NCBI GenBank assembly: GCA_027451565.1
Contig: DAIDJC010000098.1
Span: forward strand, 1 to 10,529
Direction of reading: 5' to 3'
Origin: Limisphaerales bacterium
Lineage (GTDB): Bacteria > Verrucomicrobiota > Verrucomicrobiia > Limisphaerales > UBA11358
DNA: 10,529 nucleotides
Positions 1-7,042 of this stretch are shown here, piece after piece (within the stretch, counting starts at the first letter, position 1; every line of letters starts with the position of its first letter). The notes under the pieces were generated by a model, which did no database searches, was not told where the DNA came from, and was given only the letters and a program-made list of their open reading frames with translations. A program made the position numbers and the translations under genes.

Positions 1-561
1 AAGCCGTTTGTCTGGGGTGCAAACCAAGCTCGGGTCTATGGCATTGAAATCGTCACCGGCAACGGAACGGACTACCGGGCCGCAATCTGTCCAATGATAG
101 CGGGGATCATTGGGGTCCAGGGTGACATTTGTGGCCAGCGCAATGGCCGATGTGTTTTTGCCGAATAAAGACACGGCGTAATAGAGAAAATAACCGCCTG
201 GCCGCTGGATCACCTCCGGCGCCCAGAAAAAATCTCCCTGTTTACCCGGAACCACATCGGGAACCCATGCGGGGGCATGGGCGAAAACAGGCTGTCCGGC
301 TTGCCATGAGACCAAGTCCCGCGAATGATAGGAGGGAATGCCGGCGCCTGTGTAAAAAACCCAATAATCATTCCCGCAACGAATAATGGTGGAGGGATCA
401 TGAACATGCACGAGGCGGCTTCCTGAAATCAAAGGGAATGAATGGTCTGCACTGACCGGGACTGCGGTAGAGGTGGGCAAGGCACGCAAAGGGATTGCCA
501 GGACCACCAGCAAGAGTGCAAGCCACGAGCGCGCCATGCAGGATGAAAAAATGGATTTCAT
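1..561 (-). CDS. Arabinan endo-1,5-alpha-L-arabinosidase (GH43), C-terminus beyond window
   Basis: Secreted endo-arabinanase expected to cut alpha-1,5-linked arabinan side chains of pectic RG-I. Only the first 187 residues are present; the gene runs off the left edge with no stop. The start at 561 gives a signal peptide with a Lys and a Leu/Val core (residues 1-28). A second in-frame ATG at 537 is possible but gives a poorer n-region. Five-bladed propeller motifs follow in order: VHVHDPS with the candidate catalytic base Asp55, FWAPEV (112-117), YFLYYAVSLFGK, and FNAIDPS with Asp176 as the pKa-modulating Asp. The Asp55-Asp176 spacing (121) closely matches what I recall for Cellvibrio Arb43A (Asp38-Asp158). 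The general-acid Glu would lie in the missing part. It sits 80 bp downstream of the acetylesterase on the same strand and is probably co-transcribed. No clear Shine-Dalgarno is visible. Confidence 0.88.
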   Translation of the reverse strand, partial: MKSIFSSCMARSWLALLLVVLAIPLRALPTSTAVPVSADHSFPLISGSRLVHVHDPSTIIRCGNDYWVFYTGAGIPSYHSRDLVSWQAGQPVFAHAPAWVPDVVPGKQGDFFWAPEVIQRPGGYFLYYAVSLFGKNTSAIALATNVTLDPNDPRYHWTDCGPVVRSVAGDDFNAIDPSLVCTPDKRL

Positions 562-641
562 CCGGCAAAAGCCCCGGAAACGAGGCGCCAAAGAATTTGG
601 AGCCAGCATCAAAAAGATCAATAGTCTGGCCGAATGCCGAT

Positions 642-2120
642 TCACGGATTGGAGGGAACGGAAGCCTTGAAAGGTTCTGCTGGAAGACCCGCGGAATTGC
701 AAAGGTTGGGTTCAGCGGTTTCGTCCCAGGCGAAGCGAACGGATGCCGGGATCATGCCTTGGGCCGGGGTTAAAACCACCGCATCGCCGTCTGTCCGGCC
801 CTGTGCGGGCATAAAATGGCCATCCGGCCCCGCGAGTTCAAACCAGTTCAATGGCTGGCCATCGCGACTTTTGAGCCCGTCATACGCGTTTTGGAACTGG
901 ATACGCACCACGCCATTGGAAAAGGTGCATGATTCGAAGGCAGGGCTGGCGCAGGCGTCATTGCGCCCGTAGGTTTTATTCAAAGCCAGCAAGGCAAGTC
1001 GGTATCCCACGTCCTGCTTGTCGCGAGGATGGATGTCATTAAGATTGTTGACCAGGTCGGTGGTGACCACCATGCCGGAGTGGCTGATGCGATGGGCTGC
1101 CCGCGACTGAATGGTCCAGAATTCGGGGAGGGATTCCCGGGAAGGAACGCGCTGGATTTTGGCGCTGAAATACTTGAATGGCGCTATCTGCACAAAATAA
1201 AAGGGAAAATCTCCCTCCTTCCAAATGGTTCTCCATCCATTGACCATGGCCATCATCCTGTCGTCATAATCGCGATAACCATAATCATTGGTGCCGCCCA
1301 TGAGATTGGATTCGCCCTGATACCAAATCACACCCCGGATGGCGAAGGTGGCGAGAGGGGAAATCATGGCGTTAAAAATGGAACGCGGACTGGTAAGCCG
1401 CTTTTTGCCGCTTTCCATGGGAACCGTTGCCAACGAGGCAAGCGAAGGGATGGATTCAAAACCAACAGGAGGAGTCCAAGGTTCAATTTTGGTTCCGCCC
1501 CAGGAGGATTCAATGAGTCCCACGGGCACATTGATGTTGGTATGGATGTCGCGGCCAAAGAAATAGGCGGCTGCGGAAAACCGGCAAGAGTTTAGGGCGT
1601 TTGAACTGCATTCCTGCCAGGATACAAATTTCTTAAGGTCATTCAGGGGTTGGTCCGACAGGACATTTCCCACCTTGAAAATACGAATTTCGGGGTAATT
1701 GGCCTGAGCCAGTTCCTGTTCATAATTGAAACAGGGTTTCTGGCCGGGTTGCTGGCCTATCGGTTTTTCCATGTTGGACTGGCCGGATGCCAGCCATACT
1801 TCACCCACTAGAACGTTTGTCAGGCTCACGGTTTCTCCCGACTTGATGGCGAGGGTTTGGGGCTGGCTGGAGGCCGCTAGAGGATCCAGCTTTACAACCC
1901 AGGCTCCGGCATCATCCGCCCTGGTGGTTTTTAGTTGCCCGGCAAAGGATACCGTGACGAGACTACCGGGGTCTGCCCAACCCCAAACCGGCACGGACAT
2001 TTGTTGCTGGAGCACCATATTGTTGTCAAAAAGGGCCGAAAGCTTCAAGGCCGCCTGACTTGGGCTTTCAAACGCCAGCCAGACTGGCAACAATGTTGCG
2101 AGGAACCTGAAATAATGCAT
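642..2120 (-). CDS. SGNH-family carbohydrate O-acetylesterase (sialate O-acetylesterase-like)
   Basis: A 492-residue secreted esterase predicted to remove O-acetyl groups from sugars. The protein starts with a signal peptide (1-23, ending SQA). A beta-sandwich segment with the typical FDNNMVLQQ and VPVWGWADPG signature comes next. The SGNH hydrolase blocks follow: ASGQSNM with nucleophile Ser115, SSWGGTKIEPW (205-215), GVIWYQGESN (263-272), and NDIHP with candidate Asp362/His364. A C-terminal beta domain ends the protein. Length and motif order match full-length sialate O-acetylesterase-like proteins of bacterial glycan loci. The name is inherited: with an arabinanase, GH105 and pectin methylesterase around it, acetylated pectin or hemicellulose is a likelier substrate than sialic acid. 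It is the first gene of the leftward unit, and the arabinanase follows. A long purine stretch (AGGTTGG) lies about 12 bases before the ATG, a weak ribosome site. Confidence 0.9.
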   Translation of the reverse strand: MHYFRFLATLLPVWLAFESPSQAALKLSALFDNNMVLQQQMSVPVWGWADPGSLVTVSFAGQLKTTRADDAGAWVVKLDPLAASSQPQTLAIKSGETVSLTNVLVGEVWLASGQSNMEKPIGQQPGQKPCFNYEQELAQANYPEIRIFKVGNVLSDQPLNDLKKFVSWQECSSNALNSCRFSAAAYFFGRDIHTNINVPVGLIESSWGGTKIEPWTPPVGFESIPSLASLATVPMESGKKRLTSPRSIFNAMISPLATFAIRGVIWYQGESNLMGGTNDYGYRDYDDRMMAMVNGWRTIWKEGDFPFYFVQIAPFKYFSAKIQRVPSRESLPEFWTIQSRAAHRISHSGMVVTTDLVNNLNDIHPRDKQDVGYRLALLALNKTYGRNDACASPAFESCTFSNGVVRIQFQNAYDGLKSRDGQPLNWFELAGPDGHFMPAQGRTDGDAVVLTPAQGMIPASVRFAWDETAEPNLCNSAGLPAEPFKASVPSNP

Positions 2121-2157
2121 TTGCTCATTTTCACCAACCTCCGCCCGTTAGCAATGA

Positions 2158-2182
2158 TTTTCCCTTAGCTTTTTCCCTTAGC
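2158..2182. repeat. Tandem direct repeat TTTTCCCTTAGC x2
   Basis: Two exact copies of TTTTCCCTTAGC lie at 2158-2169 and 2171-2182, a 13-bp period with one extra T between them. A degenerate third copy, CCCGTTAGC, lies at 2144-2152. On the minus strand they read GCTAAGGGAAAA and fall 38-62 bp before the esterase start codon, so they would be in its promoter or leader. They may be a regulator binding site; function is inferred from position only. Confidence 0.6.
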
Positions 2183-2203
2183 CAGCATAGGGTCCCTGGT
2201 CCC

Positions 2204-2222
2204 AATGAAAAACGATTTCATT
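2204..2222. promoter_or_regulatory. Candidate operator: inverted repeat AATGAAA-N5-TTTCATT
   Basis: Perfect 7-bp arms (AATGAAA at 2204-2210 and TTTCATT at 2216-2222) flank AACGA. The site is a 19-bp dyad typical in size for a dimeric repressor or activator, and the TGAAA...TTTCA halves resemble LacI-family operators, though the spacing is one base off that consensus. It lies 84-102 bp before the esterase start and about 190 bp before the GH105 start, so it could control both units. No regulator gene is in the window to pair with it. Confidence 0.4.
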
Positions 2223-2411
2223 TTCGGCCAATAGCACCAAAGGAAAAAGCGTGACGAGGGGAGGTGGCTCATGGGAATTCACAATTGGAAAGCGGCGGAA
2301 CCAAAACTTGGAGGGCGCATTGGCATTTGGTAGTCTCGCAGCATGTTCAGGAAGCAAGCAAACGGAGGATTCACAAATTGGATCTGCGGCAAAGCGATGA
2401 GGTTGGAAGCG

Positions 2412-3755
2412 ATGGCATCCACCGGGATGCGAACCTCGTTTTTGACAGGGATGCTCTTCCTGGTTGTCGAGGCAACCTTCGGAGCTGACCCAAATCCAGA
2501 CAGGCTGAAGCCTGATTATCAAGCGCCATACGGCATACCTCGCGTCACAGAAATAATTGGCTTGCTGGAGCGAGTGCGCGGGTATCTGGCCACCAACAGC
2601 CCTGCCGGATTGGAGGACAGCAGGACGCACCAAAGCATCAACGACCTGAGCCAACCCAATCCAGATGCCGTTTTGCGGCACGGCACATACGCCATCATTT
2701 CCTATGAATGGGGGGTGACTTATGATGGGATGATGCAAGCCGCGCAGAGCACCGGTGATGCGCGGTTTGAGGATTACGTGAGAGAACGCATGGCCTTCAT
2801 TGGGCAAGTGGCTCCCTATTTTAAAAAGTTGGGGGATGAGGGGCTGCCCCCGGCAAAAAACCCGCTCCGTTCCGTGCTTTATCCCCATGCATTGGATGAC
2901 GCCGGTTCAATGTGCGCGGCCATGATCCGCGCACAGCGGGCAGGCATGGCCTCGCTCCAACCCTGGATTGATATTTATGGAGGGTACATCAGCACAAACC
3001 AATACCGCCTGGCGGATGGAACCCTGGCCCGGCAGCGGCCCATGCCGGATTCCGTGTGGATGGACGATCTCTACATGAGTGTTCCTGCTTTGGCCCAAAT
3101 GGGAACCCTGACCGGCAAAACCTCCTATTATGACGATGCCATAAGGCAGGTGCTTCAGTTTAATGCACGGACTTTTGATCCTCAAAAAAACTTGTATCGT
3201 CATGGCTGGGTGGCTGGAATGAAGGATCACCCCAGCTTTTTTTGGGGTCGGGCAAACGGTTGGGCGATTTTAGCCATGGCGGATTTACTGGACAATTTGC
3301 CGACGAAATACCCTGGAAGGGAGAAGGTTTTGGCGTGCTACCAAGATCTGGCCCGTGGGTTGGCTGCCTGCCAGGGGCCCAATGGGATGTGGCATCAGTT
3401 GCTCGACCGCAGCGATTCCTACACGGAAACTTCTGCCAGCGCCCTTTTCACTTATGGCATGGCCCGTGGAATTGATCGTGGCTGGCTGGACCCCCTGGCT
3501 TACGGGCCAGTGGTGGTGGCGGCATGGAATGGTTTGTCAACCCGGATCAATGATCAAGGCCAGATCACGGGAACCTGCGTTGCCACCACCCTGGCGTTTG
3601 ACCCGGCCTATTATTATGCAAGACCTTGCAGTGTTTATGCCGCTCATGGATATGGCCCTGTGCTGCTGGCTGGCTCGGAAATGATCAGGCTGCTTCAAAG
3701 CCATGTCCTGGTCCTCAATGGCGGCGTGGAGTTCGGCCGTCCGGGACCCCAATGA
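2412..3755 (+). CDS. Unsaturated rhamnogalacturonyl hydrolase, GH105 (YteR/RhiN-like)
   Basis: Hydrolyses the unsaturated (delta-4,5) galacturonyl residue from oligosaccharides released by pectate or rhamnogalacturonan lyases. The predicted protein is 447 residues with an (alpha/alpha)6 barrel. Family motifs, numbered from the chosen Met: ALDDAGSM (161-168), MDDLYMSVP with Asp218 as the likely equivalent of the YteR general acid/base Asp143, WGRANGW (278-284), GMWHQLLDRSDSYTETSASA, and RGIDRGWL. The frame is open back to an ATG at 2343, but that adds 23 residues of un-signal-like sequence. The ATG at 2412 has GAGG nine bases upstream and yields a signal peptide (hydrophobic LTGMLFLVVEATFG); 2397 and 2427 are alternatives. 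Bacillus YteR is cytoplasmic, whereas this one appears exported, as commonly seen in Gram-negative glycan-degradation loci. It is the first gene of the rightward set; no lyase is visible nearby. Confidence 0.92.
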   Translation: MASTGMRTSFLTGMLFLVVEATFGADPNPDRLKPDYQAPYGIPRVTEIIGLLERVRGYLATNSPAGLEDSRTHQSINDLSQPNPDAVLRHGTYAIISYEWGVTYDGMMQAAQSTGDARFEDYVRERMAFIGQVAPYFKKLGDEGLPPAKNPLRSVLYPHALDDAGSMCAAMIRAQRAGMASLQPWIDIYGGYISTNQYRLADGTLARQRPMPDSVWMDDLYMSVPALAQMGTLTGKTSYYDDAIRQVLQFNARTFDPQKNLYRHGWVAGMKDHPSFFWGRANGWAILAMADLLDNLPTKYPGREKVLACYQDLARGLAACQGPNGMWHQLLDRSDSYTETSASALFTYGMARGIDRGWLDPLAYGPVVVAAWNGLSTRINDQGQITGTCVATTLAFDPAYYYARPCSVYAAHGYGPVLLAGSEMIRLLQSHVLVLNGGVEFGRPGPQ

Positions 3756-3775
3756 TGAGTTGATGGGTGGCAGAG

Positions 3776-3801
3776 GGCGGGTCCTTGGACAGTCCCCCGC
3801 C
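3776..3801. repeat. GC-rich inverted repeat downstream of GH105
   Basis: GGCGGG (3776-3781) and CCCGCC (3796-3801) could form a 6-bp stem with a 14-base loop, 20 bp after the GH105 stop codon. No T-run follows on the plus strand, so it is not a standard intrinsic terminator. It might attenuate or protect transcripts. The rest of the 159-bp gap holds the promoter described at 3877-3905. Confidence 0.3.
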
Positions 3802-3876
3802 AATGGCCGGAAGGGAGGCGCGGAAGGAATTGTCATTTATTGAATGTTTGTTGCTATTTTTGTAGACAGGTTCCCT

Positions 3877-3905
3877 TTGACTCGAAATGGCACAGCCTCT
3901 TTAAT
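3877..3905 (+). promoter_or_regulatory. Sigma-70-type promoter for the DUF3826-GH95 unit
   Basis: TTGACT (-35, 3877-3882), a spacer of exactly 17 bp, then TTTAAT (-10, 3900-3905): five of six and four to five of six matches to the TTGACA/TATAAT consensus. The predicted start site, 6-7 bases later, is about 3911-3912, only a few bases before the likely ATG at 3915. The transcript would therefore be leaderless or nearly so. It is the best promoter match I found in the window, which suggests that 3915 onward is a separate transcription unit from GH105. Confidence 0.55.
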
Positions 3906-3914
3906 CTAAGATTC

Positions 3915-4688
3915 ATGAAACCAAGTATGCTTTATGCCGCGCTGGGTGTTTTATTTGCCATGATGATGCGCGTGCAAGGTTTGGAACCTTGTGGTTTCGT
4001 GGCGGCTATTCCGCCCGCACATACCGAAGCGGCCGTGGACAAGCATGTGCACGCCATTTTGGCGGCGCTGAATTTGCCGGATGAGGCCACTGTGATTCAG
4101 GTCCAGAACATCCTGTTGGGTCATTTGAATAACCTGGAGGCATGGCATGAACTTCATGACCGGGAAATCAAACCGCTTTGGAACCAGTTCAACAAGGCAC
4201 ATGGCAAGGGCATGGACAAGGAAGCCCAAGCGGCTTTGGATAAGATTGACCAAGCCTATGGCAGTTTAAAGGCGGAACACGAGGCGTTTTTGCAAAAGTT
4301 ATCCCAGGTGCTTTCCTCCAGCCAGGTGGAGACAGTCAAGGATGTTCTGACTGTTTACAAGGTCCGGGTGACTGACCATGCTTACGGTCAAATTTTTCAC
4401 GGGCTGACTCCGGGACAAAATGCATTTATTCTCGATCGCCTCAAGGCAGCGCGGGAGCAGGCCATGGATGCCGGAGCCATGGCAGAAAAGTCGGCATTTT
4501 TCAAAAAATACAAGGTGCAAATTGAGGCTTACCTGACTGCGCAGGGTTATGATGTAAAAAAGGCTTACAAAGATTTTGTGGCAGGCCAGAAAGCAGATTT
4601 GCAGGGGGGCAAGCCGGCGACGGAGGCGAAGGCAATGCATGGACAAGGCGAAATACCGCCGGTTTCCAAAACAGGGGGACAACCATGA
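3915..4688 (+). CDS. DUF3826 domain protein, secreted
   Basis: A 257-residue, probably all-helical exported protein of unknown function. The start at 3915 gives a clean signal peptide (MKPSMLYAALGVLFAMMM). The frame is open to an ATG at 3840, but those 25 residues are not signal-like and would include the promoter. The DUF3826 hallmark is the C-terminal part: LTPGQNAFILDRLKAARE, then AMDAG (183-187), EKSAFFKKYK (191-200), and YLTAQGYD (206-213). The N-terminal part (38-150) is rich in charged helices with LNLPDEATVIQVQNIL. A Gly/Lys/Ala-rich tail (222-257) looks disordered. Family members are found beside glycoside hydrolases and lyases in Bacteroidota and PVC genomes, and have been described as putative sugar-binding; I know of no proven role. 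Its stop overlaps the GH95 start (ATGA), implying coupled translation and perhaps joint function. Confidence 0.82.
   Translation: MKPSMLYAALGVLFAMMMRVQGLEPCGFVAAIPPAHTEAAVDKHVHAILAALNLPDEATVIQVQNILLGHLNNLEAWHELHDREIKPLWNQFNKAHGKGMDKEAQAALDKIDQAYGSLKAEHEAFLQKLSQVLSSSQVETVKDVLTVYKVRVTDHAYGQIFHGLTPGQNAFILDRLKAAREQAMDAGAMAEKSAFFKKYKVQIEAYLTAQGYDVKKAYKDFVAGQKADLQGGKPATEAKAMHGQGEIPPVSKTGGQP
4673..4679 (+). promoter_or_regulatory. Strong ribosome binding site of GH95
   Basis: AGGGGGA sits five bases before the ATG at 4685, inside the last codons of the DUF3826 gene. It is the clearest Shine-Dalgarno in the window and fixes the GH95 start. With the ATGA overlap it supports translational coupling. 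Confidence 0.65.
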
Positions 4689-7042
4689 GGCGGGTGACAG
4701 GCGTGAGAACATGGATGTGGTTCGGCTGCCTTTTGTGGATAGCCCGGGCGGGTGCGGAAATGCCCGCACCAGATGCCCAATCGGTTTTATGGTATGACCA
4801 ACCGGCGCGTGCATGGACCGAAGCGCTTCCCGTTGGCAATGGACGACTTGGCGCCATGGTATTCGGGGGGGTATTGGAGGATCGAATCCAGTTTAATGAG
4901 GATACCTTGTGGAAAGGGGCGCCGCATGATTACGACCGACCCGGGGCGCATGATCACCTGGCTGAAATTCGCCAGATGCTGTTTCAAGGCGAAATCAAAC
5001 AGGCCGACGAAGTCACGCGCAAATTTTTCCTGAGCAATCCAGTGAGGCAGAAGGCTTACCAGCCATTTGGCGATTTGCATTTGAGTTTTCCAGACATGAC
5101 CAACATCACAGACTACCGCCGTTCGCTGGACCTTGAAACTGCCATTGAGACGGTGCGGTTCACGGATAACGGGGTCGTTTACCAGCGGGATGTCTATGCA
5201 AGTCACCCCGACCAGGTGCTTGTGGTGAAAATCACCGCCAACCAAACCAACAGAGTTCAATTTCATTTGCGCATGGATAGTCCTCACCCGGGTTCCCATA
5301 CCGCCCGAGCCGGCGCGGCCACGTTGGTCATGACCGGCCAAGTGGAAGAGGGGGGATTACGGTTTGAATCACGAGCCGAGTTGAGGGTAGATGGGGGACA
5401 TGTGCAAGCTGAGGGCAATGGTTTGTCGGTCACGGGAGCAAATTCTGCGACGATATACCTGGTGGCAGCGACGAGTTTTAAGAATTACCAGGATATAACG
5501 GGTGATCCAGACCAACGATGTGCGGATGGCCTGGCGGCCCTGGGTGAAAAAAAAGAGGAACAGGTAAGGCAATCCCAACAGGCTGATTACAAGGGGCTGT
5601 ATGAACGGGTTCGATTGAACCTGGGTTCCAAAATCCAGGCGAATGAACCGCTGGACCGGCGATTGTTGGATGTAAAGAAGCTGGGATTAGCTCAAGATCC
5701 GGCGCTGGCTGCATTAGAATTTAATTATGGGAGGTATTTGTTGATATCCTGTAGCCGGCCTGGAGGGCAGCCCGCAAACCTTCAAGGCTTGTGGAATGAG
5801 GATTTGAACCCACCCTGGGAGAGCAAATGGACGCTGAACATCAACTGCGAGATGAATTACTGGCCTGCTGAAGTATGCAATTTGAGCCAGTGTGCCCAGC
5901 CCTTATTCGACATGATCCATGACCTTTCGCAAGGGGGCGCGCGGACGGCGCGGGAACAGTATGGGAGCCGCGGCTGGGTGGTGCATCACAACACGGACTT
6001 GTGGCGGGGTACCGCTCCAATCAACAACATAGACGGTGTTTGGCCCACTGGTGGGGCCTGGCTGTGCTATCATTTGTGGGAACATTATCTTTTCACCGGG
6101 GACAAGGCATTTTTGGCCCGGGTATTGCCTGAAATGGAGGGGGCTTCCATTTTCTTTGTGGATGACCTGGTAAAGGATCCTCAAACGGGATGGAAAGTCA
6201 CATCGCCTTCTTTTTCGCCTGAAGAGGGCAACCTTTGCTATGGCCCCACGATGGACAATCAATTGATCAGAGCGCTTTTCAACGGCACCATTGAGGCGGA
6301 GCGGATACTGGGTGTGCATGAGGATTTGATGCGTCAATTCAAACAAACGGCGGGGGAATTGGCGCCCAACCAGGTTGGAAAATATGGGCAACTCCAGGAA
6401 TGGCTGCAAGATGTGGATGTGCCCAACAACAATCATCGGCACATGTCACCATTGTGGGCATTATTTCCCGGAGCTGACATCAGTCCTGCTGACCCTCGTA
6501 TCTGGCAGGCGGCGCAAAGACTCTTGCAATGGCGCGGCCCGGGCAGCACTGGCTGGAGTTATGCCTGGCGCATACCATTATGGGCGCGTGTGGGCGATGC
6601 CAGCTATGCGTTCAGCCAGTTGGAAGGACTGCTGAGTCGTCGGACTCTTCCCAACCTATTTGATCTGTGTGGACCATTTCAAATTGACGGCAACCTGGGC
6701 GCCACGGCGGGTGTGGCGGAAATGCTTTTGCAAAGCCCGTGGACCCAGTCGGCGGAAAACCATGAAACACGCATTCTCACCCTCCTGCCCGCCTTGCCTG
6801 AAGCTTGGCCGCGCGGGTCCGTGACCGGATTATGCGCGCGTGATGGTTTTGTGGTGGACATGGCTTGGGACAAGGGCAAATTGACTCGTGTCCGGCTGCA
6901 TTCCAAATTAGGACGCCCCTTCCATATTGTCTGTGGAAAAAATTCTTTTGATGGTCAGGGCAAAGCAGGGGACATCTTCGAGTTCGATGGCGCTTTGCAA
7001 AAAAAAACCCAAGGGCAAACCACGCAAAATGGAGAAATTTAG
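4685..7042 (+). CDS. GH95 alpha-L-fucosidase / alpha-L-galactosidase
   Basis: A 785-residue inverting exo-enzyme that releases terminal alpha-L-fucose or alpha-L-galactose, for example from pectin, xyloglucan or arabinogalactan side chains. A signal peptide (1-24, ending AGA) precedes an N-terminal beta-sandwich (about 34-270; hallmark ALPVGNGRLGAMVFGG and FNEDTLWKG), an (alpha/alpha)6 barrel (about 300-680) and a C-terminal beta domain. Residues expected in catalysis, by motif comparison with Bifidobacterium AfcA: Asn385 and Asn387 in TLNINCEMNYWPAE, Glu513 in TSPSFSPEEG, and Asp668 in PFQIDGNLG. Other family blocks are NLQGLWNEDLNPPW, NNNHRHMSPLW and GSTGWSYAWRIPLWARVGD. Length is normal and no catalytic residue appears lost. 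Thr383 sits where AfcA has a His, which may favour L-galactose. The gene overlaps DUF3826 by 4 bp and is followed closely, or overlapped by 14 bp, by the esterase at 7029. Confidence 0.93.
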   Translation: MRRVTGVRTWMWFGCLLWIARAGAEMPAPDAQSVLWYDQPARAWTEALPVGNGRLGAMVFGGVLEDRIQFNEDTLWKGAPHDYDRPGAHDHLAEIRQMLFQGEIKQADEVTRKFFLSNPVRQKAYQPFGDLHLSFPDMTNITDYRRSLDLETAIETVRFTDNGVVYQRDVYASHPDQVLVVKITANQTNRVQFHLRMDSPHPGSHTARAGAATLVMTGQVEEGGLRFESRAELRVDGGHVQAEGNGLSVTGANSATIYLVAATSFKNYQDITGDPDQRCADGLAALGEKKEEQVRQSQQADYKGLYERVRLNLGSKIQANEPLDRRLLDVKKLGLAQDPALAALEFNYGRYLLISCSRPGGQPANLQGLWNEDLNPPWESKWTLNINCEMNYWPAEVCNLSQCAQPLFDMIHDLSQGGARTAREQYGSRGWVVHHNTDLWRGTAPINNIDGVWPTGGAWLCYHLWEHYLFTGDKAFLARVLPEMEGASIFFVDDLVKDPQTGWKVTSPSFSPEEGNLCYGPTMDNQLIRALFNGTIEAERILGVHEDLMRQFKQTAGELAPNQVGKYGQLQEWLQDVDVPNNNHRHMSPLWALFPGADISPADPRIWQAAQRLLQWRGPGSTGWSYAWRIPLWARVGDASYAFSQLEGLLSRRTLPNLFDLCGPFQIDGNLGATAGVAEMLLQSPWTQSAENHETRILTLLPALPEAWPRGSVTGLCARDGFVVDMAWDKGKLTRVRLHSKLGRPFHIVCGKNSFDGQGKAGDIFEFDGALQKKTQGQTTQNGEI

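Larger units (their letters stand above)
2121..2411. promoter_or_regulatory. Divergent intergenic control region
   Basis: This 291-bp gap separates the leftward esterase gene from the rightward GH105 gene and must hold the promoter of both units. It contains a two-copy tandem repeat (2158-2182), a GGTCCC direct repeat (2191-2196 and 2198-2203) and a 7-bp inverted repeat (2204-2222). I found no textbook sigma-70 promoter on either strand. The right end may be coding if GH105 starts at 2343 instead of 2412. A GGAGG at 2364-2368 has no well-placed in-frame start after it. Confidence 0.6.

Noticed and set aside
129..386. 85-codon plus-strand open frame near the left edge
   Set aside because: The minus strand here encodes an unmistakable GH43 arabinanase (HDPS, FWAPEV, AIDPS).
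1029..1595. 188-codon plus-strand open frame opposite the acetylesterase
   Set aside because: It is a frame shadow of the SGNH esterase, whose catalytic motifs are clear on the other strand; the product looks random and Gly/His/Ile-rich.
2205..2234. Nine-codon open frame (MKNDFIFGQ) as a leader peptide
   Set aside because: It coincides with the inverted repeat, has no ribosome site, and no attenuator-like structure follows.
2308..2336. TTGGAG-17 bp-TAGTCT as a promoter for GH105
   Set aside because: Both hexamers match the consensus poorly, although the spacing is ideal; too weak to list as a feature.
2178..2888. 236-codon minus-strand open frame across the divergent region and GH105
   Set aside because: It lies antisense to strongly conserved GH105 motifs, and its translation shows no recognisable domain or signal peptide.
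3776..3801. Intrinsic terminator after GH105
   Set aside because: The stem is only 6 bp with a 14-base loop and no T-run follows, so I list it only as an inverted repeat.
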